Source: Streptomyces wuyuanensis (GTDB lineage: Bacteria; Actinomycetota; Actinomycetes; Streptomycetales; Streptomycetaceae). From it: 64,000 bases of DNA. Every line of letters starts with the position of its first letter. Within the stretch, counting starts at the first letter, position 1. The DNA lies in the NCBI RefSeq assembly GCF_900103455.1, contig NZ_FNHI01000009.1, positions 1 to 64,000 of the forward strand, read 5' to 3'. The translations under genes were made by a program, and so were the position numbers. A model generated the notes under the pieces. It was not told where the DNA came from. It worked only from the letters and a program-made list of their open reading frames with translations, and did not search any database. Below are positions 34,563-43,849 of this stretch, one piece after another.

Positions 34563-35183
34563 CTACTCGAACCGCGACGTGTCGCCGGCGCCCCGCCGCA
34601 CGATCTCCGGTTCGCCGCCGGAGAAGTCGATGACCGTGGTCGGTTCGGTGCCGCAGTCCCCCGAGTCGAGCACGGCGTCCACCACGTGGTCCAGGCGTTC
34701 CTTGATCTCCCAGCCCTGGGTCAGCGGCTCCTCCTCGCCGGGCAGGAGGAGGGTGCTGGACAGCAGGGGCTCTCCGAGCTCCTCGACCAGCGCCTGCGCG
34801 ACGACATGGTCCGGGATGCGTACGCCCACCGTCTTCTTCTTGGGGTGCAGCAGCTGGCGCGGCACCTCCTTGGTCGCGGGCAGGATGAACGTGTAGCTGC
34901 CGGGGGTGGCCGCCTTGACCGCCCGGAAGACGTCCTTGTCGACGTGCACGAACTGGCCGAGCTGGGCGAAGTCCCGGCACACGAGGGTGAAGTGGTGGCG
35001 GTCGTCGAGGTTGCGGATCGCGCGGATCCGGTTGATGCCCTCCCGGCTGCCGAGGCGGCAGCCCAGGGCGAAACAGGAGTCGGTCGGGTACACGACGAGG
35101 CCGTCGGACCGGATGGTGTCGGCCACGGTGTTGACGGTGCGGCGCTGGGGATTCTCGGGATGGACGTCGAAGTACTTCGCCAT
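34563..35183 (-). CDS. Sua5/YciO/YrdC-family protein (L-threonylcarbamoyladenylate synthase-like)
   Basis: A 206-residue protein of the YrdC fold. The pattern IRSDGLVVYPTDSCFALGC, LDDRHHFTLVCRDFAQLGQFV, PGSYTFILPATKEVPRQLLHPKKKTVGVRIPDH and EPTTVIDFSGGEPEIVRRGAGD is that of the YciO-type subgroup. The fold is used to make the threonylcarbamoyl intermediate for tRNA t6A modification, though YciO-like members are not the essential Sua5 and may act differently. ATG at 35183 has no ribosome site; TACACT lies eight bases upstream, so a leaderless transcript is possible. It is divergent from the phosphoglucomutase gene. Confidence 0.87.
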   Translation of the reverse strand: MAKYFDVHPENPQRRTVNTVADTIRSDGLVVYPTDSCFALGCRLGSREGINRIRAIRNLDDRHHFTLVCRDFAQLGQFVHVDKDVFRAVKAATPGSYTFILPATKEVPRQLLHPKKKTVGVRIPDHVVAQALVEELGEPLLSSTLLLPGEEEPLTQGWEIKERLDHVVDAVLDSGDCGTEPTTVIDFSGGEPEIVRRGAGDTSRFE

Positions 35184-35444
35184 CCGGCGAGTGTAGGTGA
35201 TCAGCCCGTTTCCGCTCCCGGGCGGACGAAGACGTTCCGGACGGCGGGCGGCCTTCCACGGGAGGAGCTCGGACGGATTCCGGAGATTCGCCCGTACAGG
35301 GCGCGTGCGCGGGCGCACGCTGGGCATGCCCGACTCGGGGCGCCCACCGGCACGTGCGTGCGGAGGGGCAACCGGACGAACGGCGACTGACGGGCGATCA
35401 TGACACCTGCACTGATCGCACCACCGATGCGGAGGAGTGGACGG

Positions 35445-37085
35445 ATGCCGAACGAGCGCGCGGGACAGCCGGCGCGGCCGGAGGACCTCATCGACGTGCC
35501 CCGGCTGGTGACGGCGTACTACGCCCTGCACCCCGATCCGGCGGACCCCGCCCAGCGGGTCGCCTTCGGCACCTCGGGACACCGCGGGTCCTCCCTGGCC
35601 ACGGCCTTCAACGAGGACCACATCGCCGCCACCAGCCAGGCGATCTGCGAGTACCGGAGCCGGCAGGGCATCGACGGGCCGCTGTTCCTCGGCGCCGACA
35701 CCCACGCGCTGTCCGAGCCGGCGAAGGTGACGGCGGTCGAGGTGTTCGCCGGCAACGGCGTCACCGTGCTGATCGACGAGGCCGACGGCTACACCCCCAC
35801 CCCGGCCGTCTCGCACGCCATCCTCGTCCACAACGGCGGCCGCGCCTCCGGTCTGGCCGACGGCGTGGTGGTCACGCCCTCGCACAATCCGCCGTCGGAC
35901 GGGGGCTTCAAGTACAACCCGCCGAACGGCGGCCCCGCCGGTTCCGAGGCGACCGGCTGGATCCAGGAGCGCGCCAACGAGATCATCACCGGCGGCCTGA
36001 AGGACGTGCGGCGGATCCCCTGGGCGCGGGCGCTGGCCGCCGCGACGACCGGGCGGTACGACTTCCTGGGCTCCTACGTGGCCGACCTGCCGTCCGTGCT
36101 CGACCTCGACGCGGTGCGCGCAGCGGGCGTGCGCATCGGGGCCGATCCGCTCGGCGGGGCCTCCGTGGCCTACTGGGGCCGCATCGCGGAGCAGCACCGG
36201 CTCGATCTGACCGTCGTCAATCCGCTCACCGACCCGGCGTGGCGCTTCATGACGCTGGACTGGGACGGGAAGATCCGCATGGACTGCTCGTCCCCCCACG
36301 CGATGGCGTCGCTGATCGAGCAGCGCGACCGGTTCCAGATCGCCACGGGCAACGACGCCGACGCCGACCGGCACGGCATCGTCACTCCGGACGGCGGGTT
36401 GATGAACCCCAACCACTATCTGTCCACCGCGATCTCGTACCTCTACGGGCACCGCGACCGGTGGCCGGCCGCCGCGGCGGTCGGCAAGACGCTGGTGTCG
36501 TCGAGCATGATCGACCGGGTGGCGGCCGATCTCGGCCGGGAGCTGCGCGAAGTGCCCGTCGGCTTCAAGTGGTTCGTGGACGGGCTGCTCGACGGCTCAC
36601 TCGGTTTCGGCGGTGAGGAGTCCGCCGGCGCCTCGTTCCTGCGCCGGGACGGGTCGGTGTGGACGACCGACAAGGACGGCATCGTGCTGGCCCTTCTCGC
36701 GTCCGAGATCCTGGCCGTGACGGGTACGTCGCCGAGCCGCCACTACGCGGCGCTCACCGAGCGGTTCGGCGAGCCGGCCTATGCCAGGGTCGACGCTCCC
36801 GCGACCCGTGAGGAGAAGGCCGTGCTGAGCCGCCTCTCCCCCGGTCAGGTGACCGCGGACACCCTGGCCGGCGAGCCGATCACCGCCGTGCTCACCCATG
36901 CGCCGGGCAACGGCGCGCCCATCGGCGGCATCAAGGTGACCACCGCCAACGCCTGGTTCGCGGCGCGCCCTTCGGGCACGGAGGACGTCTACAAGGTGTA
37001 CGCGGAGTCGTTCCTCGGCTCCGACCATCTGGCGCGGGTGCAGGAGGAGGCGCGGTCCGTGGTGGCGGCGGCGCTGCGCGGCTGA
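35445..37085 (+). CDS. pgm: Phosphoglucomutase, alpha-D-glucose-phosphate specific
   Basis: A 546-residue enzyme interconverting glucose 1-phosphate and glucose 6-phosphate. FGTSGHRGSS begins the first domain, the catalytic phosphoserine is S146 in VVTPSHNPPSDGGFKYNPP, the metal loop is GNDADADRHG (about 303-311) and the sugar-binding loop is GGEESAGASFL. The C-terminal ARPSGTEDVYKVYAESF binds phosphate. The ATG at 35445 has GGAGGAG seven bases upstream and gives exactly the family length. It feeds glycogen, trehalose and cell-wall sugar pathways; no such genes are adjacent here. Confidence 0.96.
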   Translation: MPNERAGQPARPEDLIDVPRLVTAYYALHPDPADPAQRVAFGTSGHRGSSLATAFNEDHIAATSQAICEYRSRQGIDGPLFLGADTHALSEPAKVTAVEVFAGNGVTVLIDEADGYTPTPAVSHAILVHNGGRASGLADGVVVTPSHNPPSDGGFKYNPPNGGPAGSEATGWIQERANEIITGGLKDVRRIPWARALAAATTGRYDFLGSYVADLPSVLDLDAVRAAGVRIGADPLGGASVAYWGRIAEQHRLDLTVVNPLTDPAWRFMTLDWDGKIRMDCSSPHAMASLIEQRDRFQIATGNDADADRHGIVTPDGGLMNPNHYLSTAISYLYGHRDRWPAAAAVGKTLVSSSMIDRVAADLGRELREVPVGFKWFVDGLLDGSLGFGGEESAGASFLRRDGSVWTTDKDGIVLALLASEILAVTGTSPSRHYAALTERFGEPAYARVDAPATREEKAVLSRLSPGQVTADTLAGEPITAVLTHAPGNGAPIGGIKVTTANAWFAARPSGTEDVYKVYAESFLGSDHLARVQEEARSVVAAALRG

Positions 37086-37331
37086 CCCCGGAGCGCGCCG
37101 ACCGGAGCGGATCCGTACGCCGCCGTGCCGGGGGACCGTCGCCGCGGCGGTCCCGCCGGAGCACGGGGCACGCGCGGACGGGCACGGCCGGCCGGGCTGC
37201 CCGCAGACAGGGCCGTGCCCGGAAGGGAACCCCCCACGGGCTTCGCTCGCGGCGGTGGCGGCGGTCGCCGACAATTGGGGGACGACTTCCTCGTAGGCAC
37301 ACAGACGGCATCCGGGCCGAGGGAGGCAGAG

Positions 37332-37571
37332 ATGGCGGACGACATTCTGCAGAACATCGACGCCCTCGTCGCAGAGGAGCACCGGCTTCGCAACCGGTCC
37401 CCCGGCGAAGGTCTCGATCCGGACGATCGGGCACGACTGCAGGCCGTGGAACGTCAGTTGGACCAATGCTGGGACCTGCTGCGCCGGCGGAAGGCGAGCG
37501 CGGAGGCCGGCCAGGACCCCGAGCGGCTGGCAGCACGGCCGATCAGCGAAGTGGAGTCGTACGAGCAGTAG
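37332..37571 (+). CDS. DUF2630 protein
   Basis: A 79-residue protein of the DUF2630 family: ADDILQNIDALVAEEHRLRNRSPG, then RARLQAVERQLDQCWDLLRRRKA and a short acidic tail. It should form two long antiparallel helices in the cytoplasm. Members occur across actinobacteria; some are small-molecule binding or stress related, none with a firm role. ATG at 37332 has GGGAGG seven bases upstream. It lies 250 bases after pgm and is probably transcribed alone. Confidence 0.85.
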   Translation: MADDILQNIDALVAEEHRLRNRSPGEGLDPDDRARLQAVERQLDQCWDLLRRRKASAEAGQDPERLAARPISEVESYEQ

Positions 37572-37703
37572 AGCCGTGGGAAGAGGGCTCGGCGGCTCGG
37601 GCCGCCCGCCGGGACGCGCGCAACCGCGTCGTCGCGGACCGCTGCCCGCGGCGGGCGCGATCCGCCGCCTCCCGGCGGGCGGCCCCGGCGGACGCCGGGG
37701 ACG

Positions 37704-38066
37704 TCAGTGGAGGTGCCGCTCCCAGTCGGCGGGCACTGCGCCCGCCGGGCCGGGAACCGGCTGTGCAAGGGGATGGGCGGTGGGTTCGGCGAGCTGGGGC
37801 CCGCCCTCGTAGTACTGCTCGGTCCGGACGTTCCAGAACCAGTCCTCGCCGGGCTCGAAGCTCGTCAGATAGGGGTGCCCCGATTCGACGGCGTGGCGCG
37901 TGCCGTGCTGCGCGGGGGACGAGTCGCAGCACCCGATGTGCCCGCACTCGGCGCACCGCCGCAGGTGCATCCACCACCCCGGGCCGTCCCCGGCGAGGCA
38001 CTCGGCACAGCCGGTGCCACTGGGTCGTGCCGTCGGGTCGATCCCTGGAATCCGGTCGTCCGCCAT
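37704..38066 (-). CDS. UBP-type zinc finger protein
   Basis: A 120-residue protein carrying a ZnF-UBP domain. Cysteines and histidines fall at about C20, C23, C38, C41, C46, H54, H58 and H64: GCAECL, CAECGHIGCCDSS, QHGTRHAVESGHP. In eukaryotes this fold binds the ubiquitin C-terminus; in bacteria it is widespread and its ligand unknown. DWFWNVRTEQYYEGG gives an aromatic C-terminal part. ATG at 38066 has GAGGAG seven bases upstream. It lies downstream of the histidine kinase on the same strand, about 210 bases apart, a common arrangement in actinobacteria. Confidence 0.88.
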   Translation of the reverse strand: MADDRIPGIDPTARPSGTGCAECLAGDGPGWWMHLRRCAECGHIGCCDSSPAQHGTRHAVESGHPYLTSFEPGEDWFWNVRTEQYYEGGPQLAEPTAHPLAQPVPGPAGAVPADWERHLH

Positions 38067-38274
38067 CGCGCCGCTCCTCGATCGCTGCACGTACCGCCGG
38101 CGCGGTCCGGTGGGCGTTGCCGGCGCTCGTTCCCCCCAGGCTCGCGCCGCGGGCGGGTGATCGCCAGTCGCCGGCGCCGGTTCCGGGGCGCTCCGGCCCG
38201 TTCCCGTGCGCCCGGGCACGGCCGCGGACGTGTCGGCTCCGCTCCGTTCGCCGCCGGTCCCCTGCGGCCGGGCT

Positions 38275-39723
38275 TCAGAGCGGTTCGTCCCCGGAGGGCC
38301 GGACGACGGGGAGGCAGACCCGGAAGCGGGTGTCGCCGGGCTGCGAGGCGACGCGGATGTCTCCGCCGTGCTTGTTGACCACGATCCGGTACGAGATGTC
38401 GAGTCCGAGACCGGTCCCCTCGCCGACCGGTTTCGTCGAGAAGAACGGTTCGAAGATCCGCGGGCGGATCTCGGGGTCGATTCCCGTGCCCGTGTCCCGT
38501 ACCTCCACGTACGCGTGGTCGCTGTCGTGCCAGGTGGCGAGGGTGAGGGTGCCGTCGCCGTCCATCGCGGCGAGGGCGTTGTCGATGAGGTTCGTCCACA
38601 CCTGGTTGAGCTCCGCGCCGTACGCGGGGATGAGCGGCATGTCCCCCGCGTAGTCCTTCTCCACCCGCACCCCACCGGGGATCTTGGCCTTGAGCATCAC
38701 CAGGGTGGCGTCGAGGAGTTCATGGACGTCCACCGGCTGCTGGGCGGCGCGGTCGAGCTGGGAGTACTGCCGGGCCGCGTCGACCAGTCCGGAGATGCGG
38801 CGGACCGAGTCCTCTATCTCGCCCATCAGCATCTCGGTGTCGACGGTGTAGTTCAGCCAGCCCACGGCCGCCCGGCGGTTCTCGTCGGACAGCTCCGCGG
38901 TGGCGTCGGCAAGCCAGTCTGCGTCGATGGCGCCGGCGACGAGGGTGGGGGCGATGTCCCAGGCGTTCTCCAGCCCGGCCTCCTCCAGCCAGTCGCCCAG
39001 TTCGTCCTCGGCGTCGGCCGCCTCGATCGCCGTCAGCGGGCGGGCGTTCCGGGCGCGCTGCACCGCGGCGTCCTGCATCTCCACCAGCTCGTGGAGGCGT
39101 TTGCCGTCCACGCGGCCGTCCGCGATGAGGGCCAGCTTGTGCCGCATGCGGGTCACCCGGTCACGCAGGGTGTCGGTGGCGCGGACCGCCGCCGCGGCGG
39201 GGTTGTTGAGCTCGTGGGTGAGGCCGGCCGTCAGCGAGCCGAGGGCGACGAGCCGCTCGCGCTCGCCGACGATGATGTCGCTGGCCCGGAGCCCCAGGAA
39301 CAGTCCTTCGAGCAGGTGGAGGGCCATGGGGAACCAGGTCCGTACGGCGGTGGCGAACTCGGCCGCGGGCAGGACGAACAGCTCCACGTCGGTCACGGCG
39401 CGCATCGTGTTCGGGTACACCTGGTCCACACGGTCGCCGAGATAGGCCTGGGTGGCTCCGCCGTAGGCGCCCCGCTGGTCGCTGCGGCTGAGTTCGATCT
39501 CGTCGCCGTGGAGCTGGCGGCTGAGCGCGACGGTGCCGGACAGCAGCACGAAGAAGCAGGTCGCCCCCTCGCCCTGGGCGTAGACGGGCGTTCCCGCGTC
39601 ACGTACCTCCACCCGCCCGCGCTCGGCCAGCCAGGCCAGCTGGCCGTCGTCGAGTGCCTCGAAGAGGAACAGGGTGCGCAGCTCGTCCGGGGTGAGCACC
39701 TCCCGTGAAACCGAGGCGGTCAT
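38275..39723 (-). CDS. Cytoplasmic histidine kinase with N-terminal cyclic-nucleotide-binding-like (CNMP) domain
   Basis: A 482-residue soluble kinase. Residues 15-130 match the cNMP-binding/Crp-like sensor fold (LFLFEALDDGQLAWLAERGRVEVRDAG, VYAQGEGATCFFVLLSGTVALSR). The dimerisation helix has the H-box GSLTAGLTHELNNPAAAAVRATD with H170; the ATPase domain has NLIDNALAAMDG (N-box), VEVRDTGTGI (G1) and STKPVGEGTGLGLDISYRIV (G2). No transmembrane segments are present. Its ATG overlaps the stop of the receiver/FAD-oxidoreductase gene by 4 bases, so the two proteins are made together and form a two-component unit. Confidence 0.9.
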   Translation of the reverse strand: MTASVSREVLTPDELRTLFLFEALDDGQLAWLAERGRVEVRDAGTPVYAQGEGATCFFVLLSGTVALSRQLHGDEIELSRSDQRGAYGGATQAYLGDRVDQVYPNTMRAVTDVELFVLPAAEFATAVRTWFPMALHLLEGLFLGLRASDIIVGERERLVALGSLTAGLTHELNNPAAAAVRATDTLRDRVTRMRHKLALIADGRVDGKRLHELVEMQDAAVQRARNARPLTAIEAADAEDELGDWLEEAGLENAWDIAPTLVAGAIDADWLADATAELSDENRRAAVGWLNYTVDTEMLMGEIEDSVRRISGLVDAARQYSQLDRAAQQPVDVHELLDATLVMLKAKIPGGVRVEKDYAGDMPLIPAYGAELNQVWTNLIDNALAAMDGDGTLTLATWHDSDHAYVEVRDTGTGIDPEIRPRIFEPFFSTKPVGEGTGLGLDISYRIVVNKHGGDIRVASQPGDTRFRVCLPVVRPSGDEPL

Positions 39724-41378
39724 TGGGCCTCCAGATAACGGTGCACGAGCGTGACGGCCATGGCGCCCTCGCCCACCGCCGAGGCGACCCGCTTGACCGA
39801 CTCGGCGCGGACGTCGCCCGCCGCGAACACCCCGGGCACGCTGGTCTCCAGGTGGTACGGGGCACGCGTCAGCGGCCAGCGGGGCGAGCGACCGCCCGCC
39901 TCGGGGAGGTCGGGGCCGGTCAGGACGAACCCGCGGTCGTCGCGGGCGATCAGCCCGTCCAGCCACTGCGTCTGCGGTTCGGCCCCGATGAACACGAACA
40001 GCCAGGTGGCGTCGACGTCCGTGAGGGCCCCGGTCCGGTTGTCCCGGAGGGTCAGACGTTCCAGATGGCCCTCCCCCGCGCCGGACGCCACCTCGGTGCA
40101 CGGGTGGATCTCGATGTTGGGCACGTCCTCGATCTGCTGGATGAGGTACGCGGACATGGAGTGGGCCAGGTCCGGCCCCCGCAGCAGCACATGGACCGTC
40201 TCGGCGAAGCGCGAGAAGTAGACCGCCGCCTGACCGGCCGAGTTCGCTCCGCCCACGATGTACACGTCGTCGCCGCGGCAGCTGGCCGCCTCGAAGGCGG
40301 CCGACCCGTAGAAGACGCCGGCGCCGCAGAAGCCGTCGAGCTGCGCGCCCGCCAGGTGCCGGTAGGTGACTCCGGTGGCGAGGACCACGGTGTGTGCGCC
40401 GATGGAGGTGCCGTCGGCGAACCGCAGCACGCGGCCCGACCCGGCGGCCTCCAGGGCCACCACCTCGGTGGCACTGAGGATCTCGGCGCCGAACCGGGTC
40501 GCCTGCCGCCGGGCGCGGTCGGTGAGCTGAGCGCCGGTGACGCCGTCCGGGAAGCCCAGGTAGTTCTCGATCCGGCTGCTCTGACCCGCCTGTCCGCCGG
40601 TGGCGCTGCGCTCGACGAGCACGGTGCGCAGCCCCTCGGACGCGGCGTAGACGGCGGCGCCCAGCCCGGCCGGACCGGCGCCGATGACGACGACGTCGTA
40701 GAAGTCGGCCGCGGGGCTCGTCCGCAGACCGACCTGCGCGGCGAGTTCCGTCTCCGTCGGGGAGTGCAGGACCTTGCCCTCGGTGGTGATGACGAGGGGG
40801 ACGTCCGCGGCGGTGAGGCCGGCCGCTTCGAGCAGCTGGGCGCCCTCGGGCTCGTCGGCGGCTATCCACCGGTACGGCACGAGGTTGCGCGCGAGGAACT
40901 CCCGTACCGCGAAGGACGGGGCGGACCACCGGTGGCCCACCAGCCTCGTCTCGGGCGCCTCGGGGTCGGAGGCCGCGTCCCAGATGTCGACCAGGGTGTC
41001 GAGCACGGGGTAGAGGTTCTCCTCCGGCGGGCTCCACGGCTTGAGGAGATAGTGGTCGAGGTCGACGAAGTTGATCGCGTCGATGGCCGCGCCCGTGTCC
41101 GCGTACGCGGTCAGCAGCACCCGCCGTGCGCGTGGGAACAGGTCCATGGCGGCCTCCAGGAACTGGACGCCGTTCATGGTGGGCATGCGGTAGTCGGCGA
41201 TCATCACGGCCACCGCCTCGCCGCGCAGCCTGACCTCGCGCAGGGCTTCGAGGGCCTCGTCCCCCGAGGTGGCGCGCAGCACACGGAAGCGGTCGCCGTA
41301 ATGGCGCCGCAGATCACGGGCGATGGCCCGGGAGACTCCTGGATCGTCGTCGACGGTCAGGATCGTCGCCTTAGCCAT
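39720..41378 (-). CDS. Response-regulator receiver fused to FAD-dependent oxidoreductase
   Basis: A 552-residue fusion. Residues 1-125 form a receiver: TVDDDPG acidic pocket, D62 phosphoacceptor in MIADYRMPTMNG, and LLKPWSPP with the conserved lysine. The rest is a thioredoxin-reductase-like flavoprotein: VVVIGAGPAGLGAAVYAASEGL binds FAD, SSRIENYLGFPDGVTGAQL is the family signature, GDDVYIVGGANSAGQAAVYFSRF binds NAD(P)H and GVFAAGDVRAESVKRVASAVGEGAMAV closes the FAD site. The redox-active CxxC is absent: the matching segment reads GAGVFYGSAAFEA. So it is not a normal thioredoxin reductase; a phosphorylation-controlled flavin enzyme is the inference. ATG at 41378 has only a weak GAAG site. Confidence 0.9.
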   Translation of the reverse strand: MAKATILTVDDDPGVSRAIARDLRRHYGDRFRVLRATSGDEALEALREVRLRGEAVAVMIADYRMPTMNGVQFLEAAMDLFPRARRVLLTAYADTGAAIDAINFVDLDHYLLKPWSPPEENLYPVLDTLVDIWDAASDPEAPETRLVGHRWSAPSFAVREFLARNLVPYRWIAADEPEGAQLLEAAGLTAADVPLVITTEGKVLHSPTETELAAQVGLRTSPAADFYDVVVIGAGPAGLGAAVYAASEGLRTVLVERSATGGQAGQSSRIENYLGFPDGVTGAQLTDRARRQATRFGAEILSATEVVALEAAGSGRVLRFADGTSIGAHTVVLATGVTYRHLAGAQLDGFCGAGVFYGSAAFEAASCRGDDVYIVGGANSAGQAAVYFSRFAETVHVLLRGPDLAHSMSAYLIQQIEDVPNIEIHPCTEVASGAGEGHLERLTLRDNRTGALTDVDATWLFVFIGAEPQTQWLDGLIARDDRGFVLTGPDLPEAGGRSPRWPLTRAPYHLETSVPGVFAAGDVRAESVKRVASAVGEGAMAVTLVHRYLEAQ

Positions 41379-41584
41379 TTCTTCATGATGCGCTCGCGGT
41401 CGGGCGGGCGCCTGCCGGGAGGCCGCCTCCCGTACGGGTGGCACGAGGGCCGAGGACGCCTGCCGGAAAGGCTCGCCCGATGCCGGAGGCTCCGCGCGAA
41501 GCGCGGGCGGAAGCCCCGACGGAAGCGCAGACTGAGTCTCGTCGGGCCGAGACCGAATCTCCTCATGTGACGCAGAGGAGTCCG

Positions 41585-43849
41585 ATGACACAGTCAGTGA
41601 CGCCCTCCCGCGCGGAGTTGCCGGAGGAACCCCGCCGGACCGGCCTGCGCACACACCTCCCCGCGCACGCGGTCCTGCGCGGCTGCCGCGCCGCCGTCGT
41701 ACTGCCCGCGGTGCTCGCCTTCGGCCTGCTCGTCGTGGGCGATCCGGGGCTGGCGGGCTTCGCGGCCTTCGGTGCGTTCGCCGCCCTCGTCATCGCGACC
41801 TTCGAGGGCTCCCGGAGCACCGAGTCGGTGGCGTTCACCGTGCTGCTCGCGGCCGGCGGACTGATGGTGGCCGTCGGCTGCCTGGCCTCGCTGAGCCTGC
41901 TCTCCGCCGTGCTCGTGACGCTGCCCCTGGCCTTCCTCGCCTACTACTTCGCGATCGAGGGCCCGCACGGCGGGTCGGGCGCGACGGCCGCGCTGCTGGG
42001 CTATGTGCTGGCGGCCTCCACCCCGGCGCCGCTCTCCGAACTCCCGGTGCGGGTCGGCGGCTGGGGTCTCGGGGTCGCCGCCGGCGCGGTCGCGGCCCTG
42101 CTGCTGAGAGCACCCGCCGGCAAGGACTCCTTCCGTTCCTCGGTCTCGCGTACGACGCGGGCGCTCGGCGACCAACTGGCCGCGCTGCTGCGCGACTCGG
42201 CGGGACCCGACGAAGCGGAGGTCTCAAAGGAGGCCGTGCGCACGATGCTCACGGAGTTCACCTCGGGCAGGTACCAGCCGAGCGGCACCAGGTCCGCAGA
42301 CCGGTCGCTGACGGACGTCGTGGGGGCGCTTCTGTGGGCCAAGGGTTTGATCGGAGAGGCCGCGAACCGCTGCGTGGGGGGCCTGAGCCGGGCGGACAGG
42401 CCCGAGGCCGAACTCCTGGAGGCGTCGGCGGAACTGCTGCGCCGCACCGCGGACTTCCTCGACGGCGACGGCCCGGAGCCCGATGCGACGGATGTCCAGC
42501 GGCTCCTGGCGGCGTACGGGACGCGGGTGGACTGCATCGACCACGAGTCCCCGCCGACCGGGACGTTCGTCTCCCACGCCTTCTACACGGTCAACATCGC
42601 CGAGGCGGCGGCGACCACGGCGGTGGAGACCCAGCGGGCGGTGCGCCCGCCTCCCGCCCACCGGGCCCGCGTCGCGTGGCGCAGGGCCGTCCGCCCGTGC
42701 CGGTCGTCGCTGCGGCGCCTGGCGGGCCGGGCGCGCGACAGCAGCGTCGTCATGGCGTGGCGGGACTCCGCGACCATCGACTCGATCTGGTTCGTCAACG
42801 CGCTGCGCTCGTCGGTCGCCATGGCTCTGACCATCGTCGTCGTCCATCTGGCCGGGCTCGAAAGGGGCTTCTGGGCGCTGCTCGGTGTCCTTGCCGTACT
42901 GCGCACGAGCGTCGCGTCCACCGGGTCCCGGGCCGTGGTCGCGCTGCTGGGGACGGTCGCGGGCGTCGTGGTGGGCAGCGTCCTGATCGGACTCGCCGGC
43001 AGTGACTCGGCCATCGTGTGGGCGGTGTTCCCCGTCGTCGTGTGGCTCGCCGCCTTCAGCCCCGGCACCCTGCCCGACGCGGTCGGCCAGGCGGCGTTCA
43101 CCGTGGTCGTCCTGTGCCTCTACACGCTGCTCTCGCCCTCGGGCTGGCAGTTGGGGCTCGTCCGCCTGCAGGACGTGGCCGTCGGGGCCGCGGTCAGCCT
43201 GCTCGTCGGCGCGCTGATGTGGCCCCGCGGCGCGGCGGGGGTGCTGCGGAGCAACATGGCCGAGGTGTTCCGGCTGGGCAGCCGGGACCTGACCGCGTCC
43301 ACCGGCTGGGCCCTGGGCTTCGTCACGACCCGCCCGTCGGTGCGCCTGACCTCGTCGTCGCCCGTGACCCGGCACATGCACGACTCGCTGCGCGGCTATC
43401 TGGCCGAGCCCGGCTCACGCGGCCTGGAGCGGGCGGACCTGTGCTTCCTGTCCTCCTCCGCCGTCTGGCTGCGGATGACGACGAGCGGCCTCGCCCGGCA
43501 GTCGCAGGTTGTGCTGGACCAGGACCCCGACCGCTTCCGGCTGGGCAGCCTCGCCTCGCAGCTCGCCACGTTCTACACCCGCCTCGGGGACCAGCTGGAG
43601 CGGGCGGCGGACGCGCGGCCCCCGGCGGGCGGGCCGCCGGACGACCAGGTGGCGCGGTCGGGGATCGTGCCGCGCACGTGCCGGTCCTGGTGGGTGTACG
43701 AGTACCTCCTCCATCTCGACCGGCAGGCCGAGCGGCTGACGGCCCCGGCGCTTCGGCTCGCCAGGGAACCGGTCCTCGGCGGGCGGTGGTTCGGGCGCGG
43801 CGGCCAGGCGGGGCCGGAGGACCGAGCGCGTTCGGGCGAGTACCGGTGA
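41585..43849 (+). CDS. FUSC-family membrane protein (aromatic-acid-exporter-like)
   Basis: A 754-residue membrane protein with two hydrophobic blocks. The first (about 30-180: AAVVLPAVLAFGLLV, GFAAFGAFAALVIATF, TVLLAAGGLMVAVGCL, LLSAVLVTLPLAFLAYYFAI) and the second (about 420-560: SVAMALTIVVVHLAGL, GFWALLGVLAVLRTS, RAVVALLGTVAGVVVGSVLIG) each hold roughly five helices, with long cytoplasmic regions between and after. Family members export hydrophobic acids or other small molecules. ATG at 41585 has AGAGGAG seven bases upstream. The next gene (LtrA-like) starts one base before the stop, so both are cotranslated. Confidence 0.87.
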   Translation: MTQSVTPSRAELPEEPRRTGLRTHLPAHAVLRGCRAAVVLPAVLAFGLLVVGDPGLAGFAAFGAFAALVIATFEGSRSTESVAFTVLLAAGGLMVAVGCLASLSLLSAVLVTLPLAFLAYYFAIEGPHGGSGATAALLGYVLAASTPAPLSELPVRVGGWGLGVAAGAVAALLLRAPAGKDSFRSSVSRTTRALGDQLAALLRDSAGPDEAEVSKEAVRTMLTEFTSGRYQPSGTRSADRSLTDVVGALLWAKGLIGEAANRCVGGLSRADRPEAELLEASAELLRRTADFLDGDGPEPDATDVQRLLAAYGTRVDCIDHESPPTGTFVSHAFYTVNIAEAAATTAVETQRAVRPPPAHRARVAWRRAVRPCRSSLRRLAGRARDSSVVMAWRDSATIDSIWFVNALRSSVAMALTIVVVHLAGLERGFWALLGVLAVLRTSVASTGSRAVVALLGTVAGVVVGSVLIGLAGSDSAIVWAVFPVVVWLAAFSPGTLPDAVGQAAFTVVVLCLYTLLSPSGWQLGLVRLQDVAVGAAVSLLVGALMWPRGAAGVLRSNMAEVFRLGSRDLTASTGWALGFVTTRPSVRLTSSSPVTRHMHDSLRGYLAEPGSRGLERADLCFLSSSAVWLRMTTSGLARQSQVVLDQDPDRFRLGSLASQLATFYTRLGDQLERAADARPPAGGPPDDQVARSGIVPRTCRSWWVYEYLLHLDRQAERLTAPALRLAREPVLGGRWFGRGGQAGPEDRARSGEYR

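Noticed and set aside
32659..35259. 866-codon minus frame across the ABC importer genes
   Set aside because: Shadow of the ATPase and permease, which have full motifs on the plus strand.
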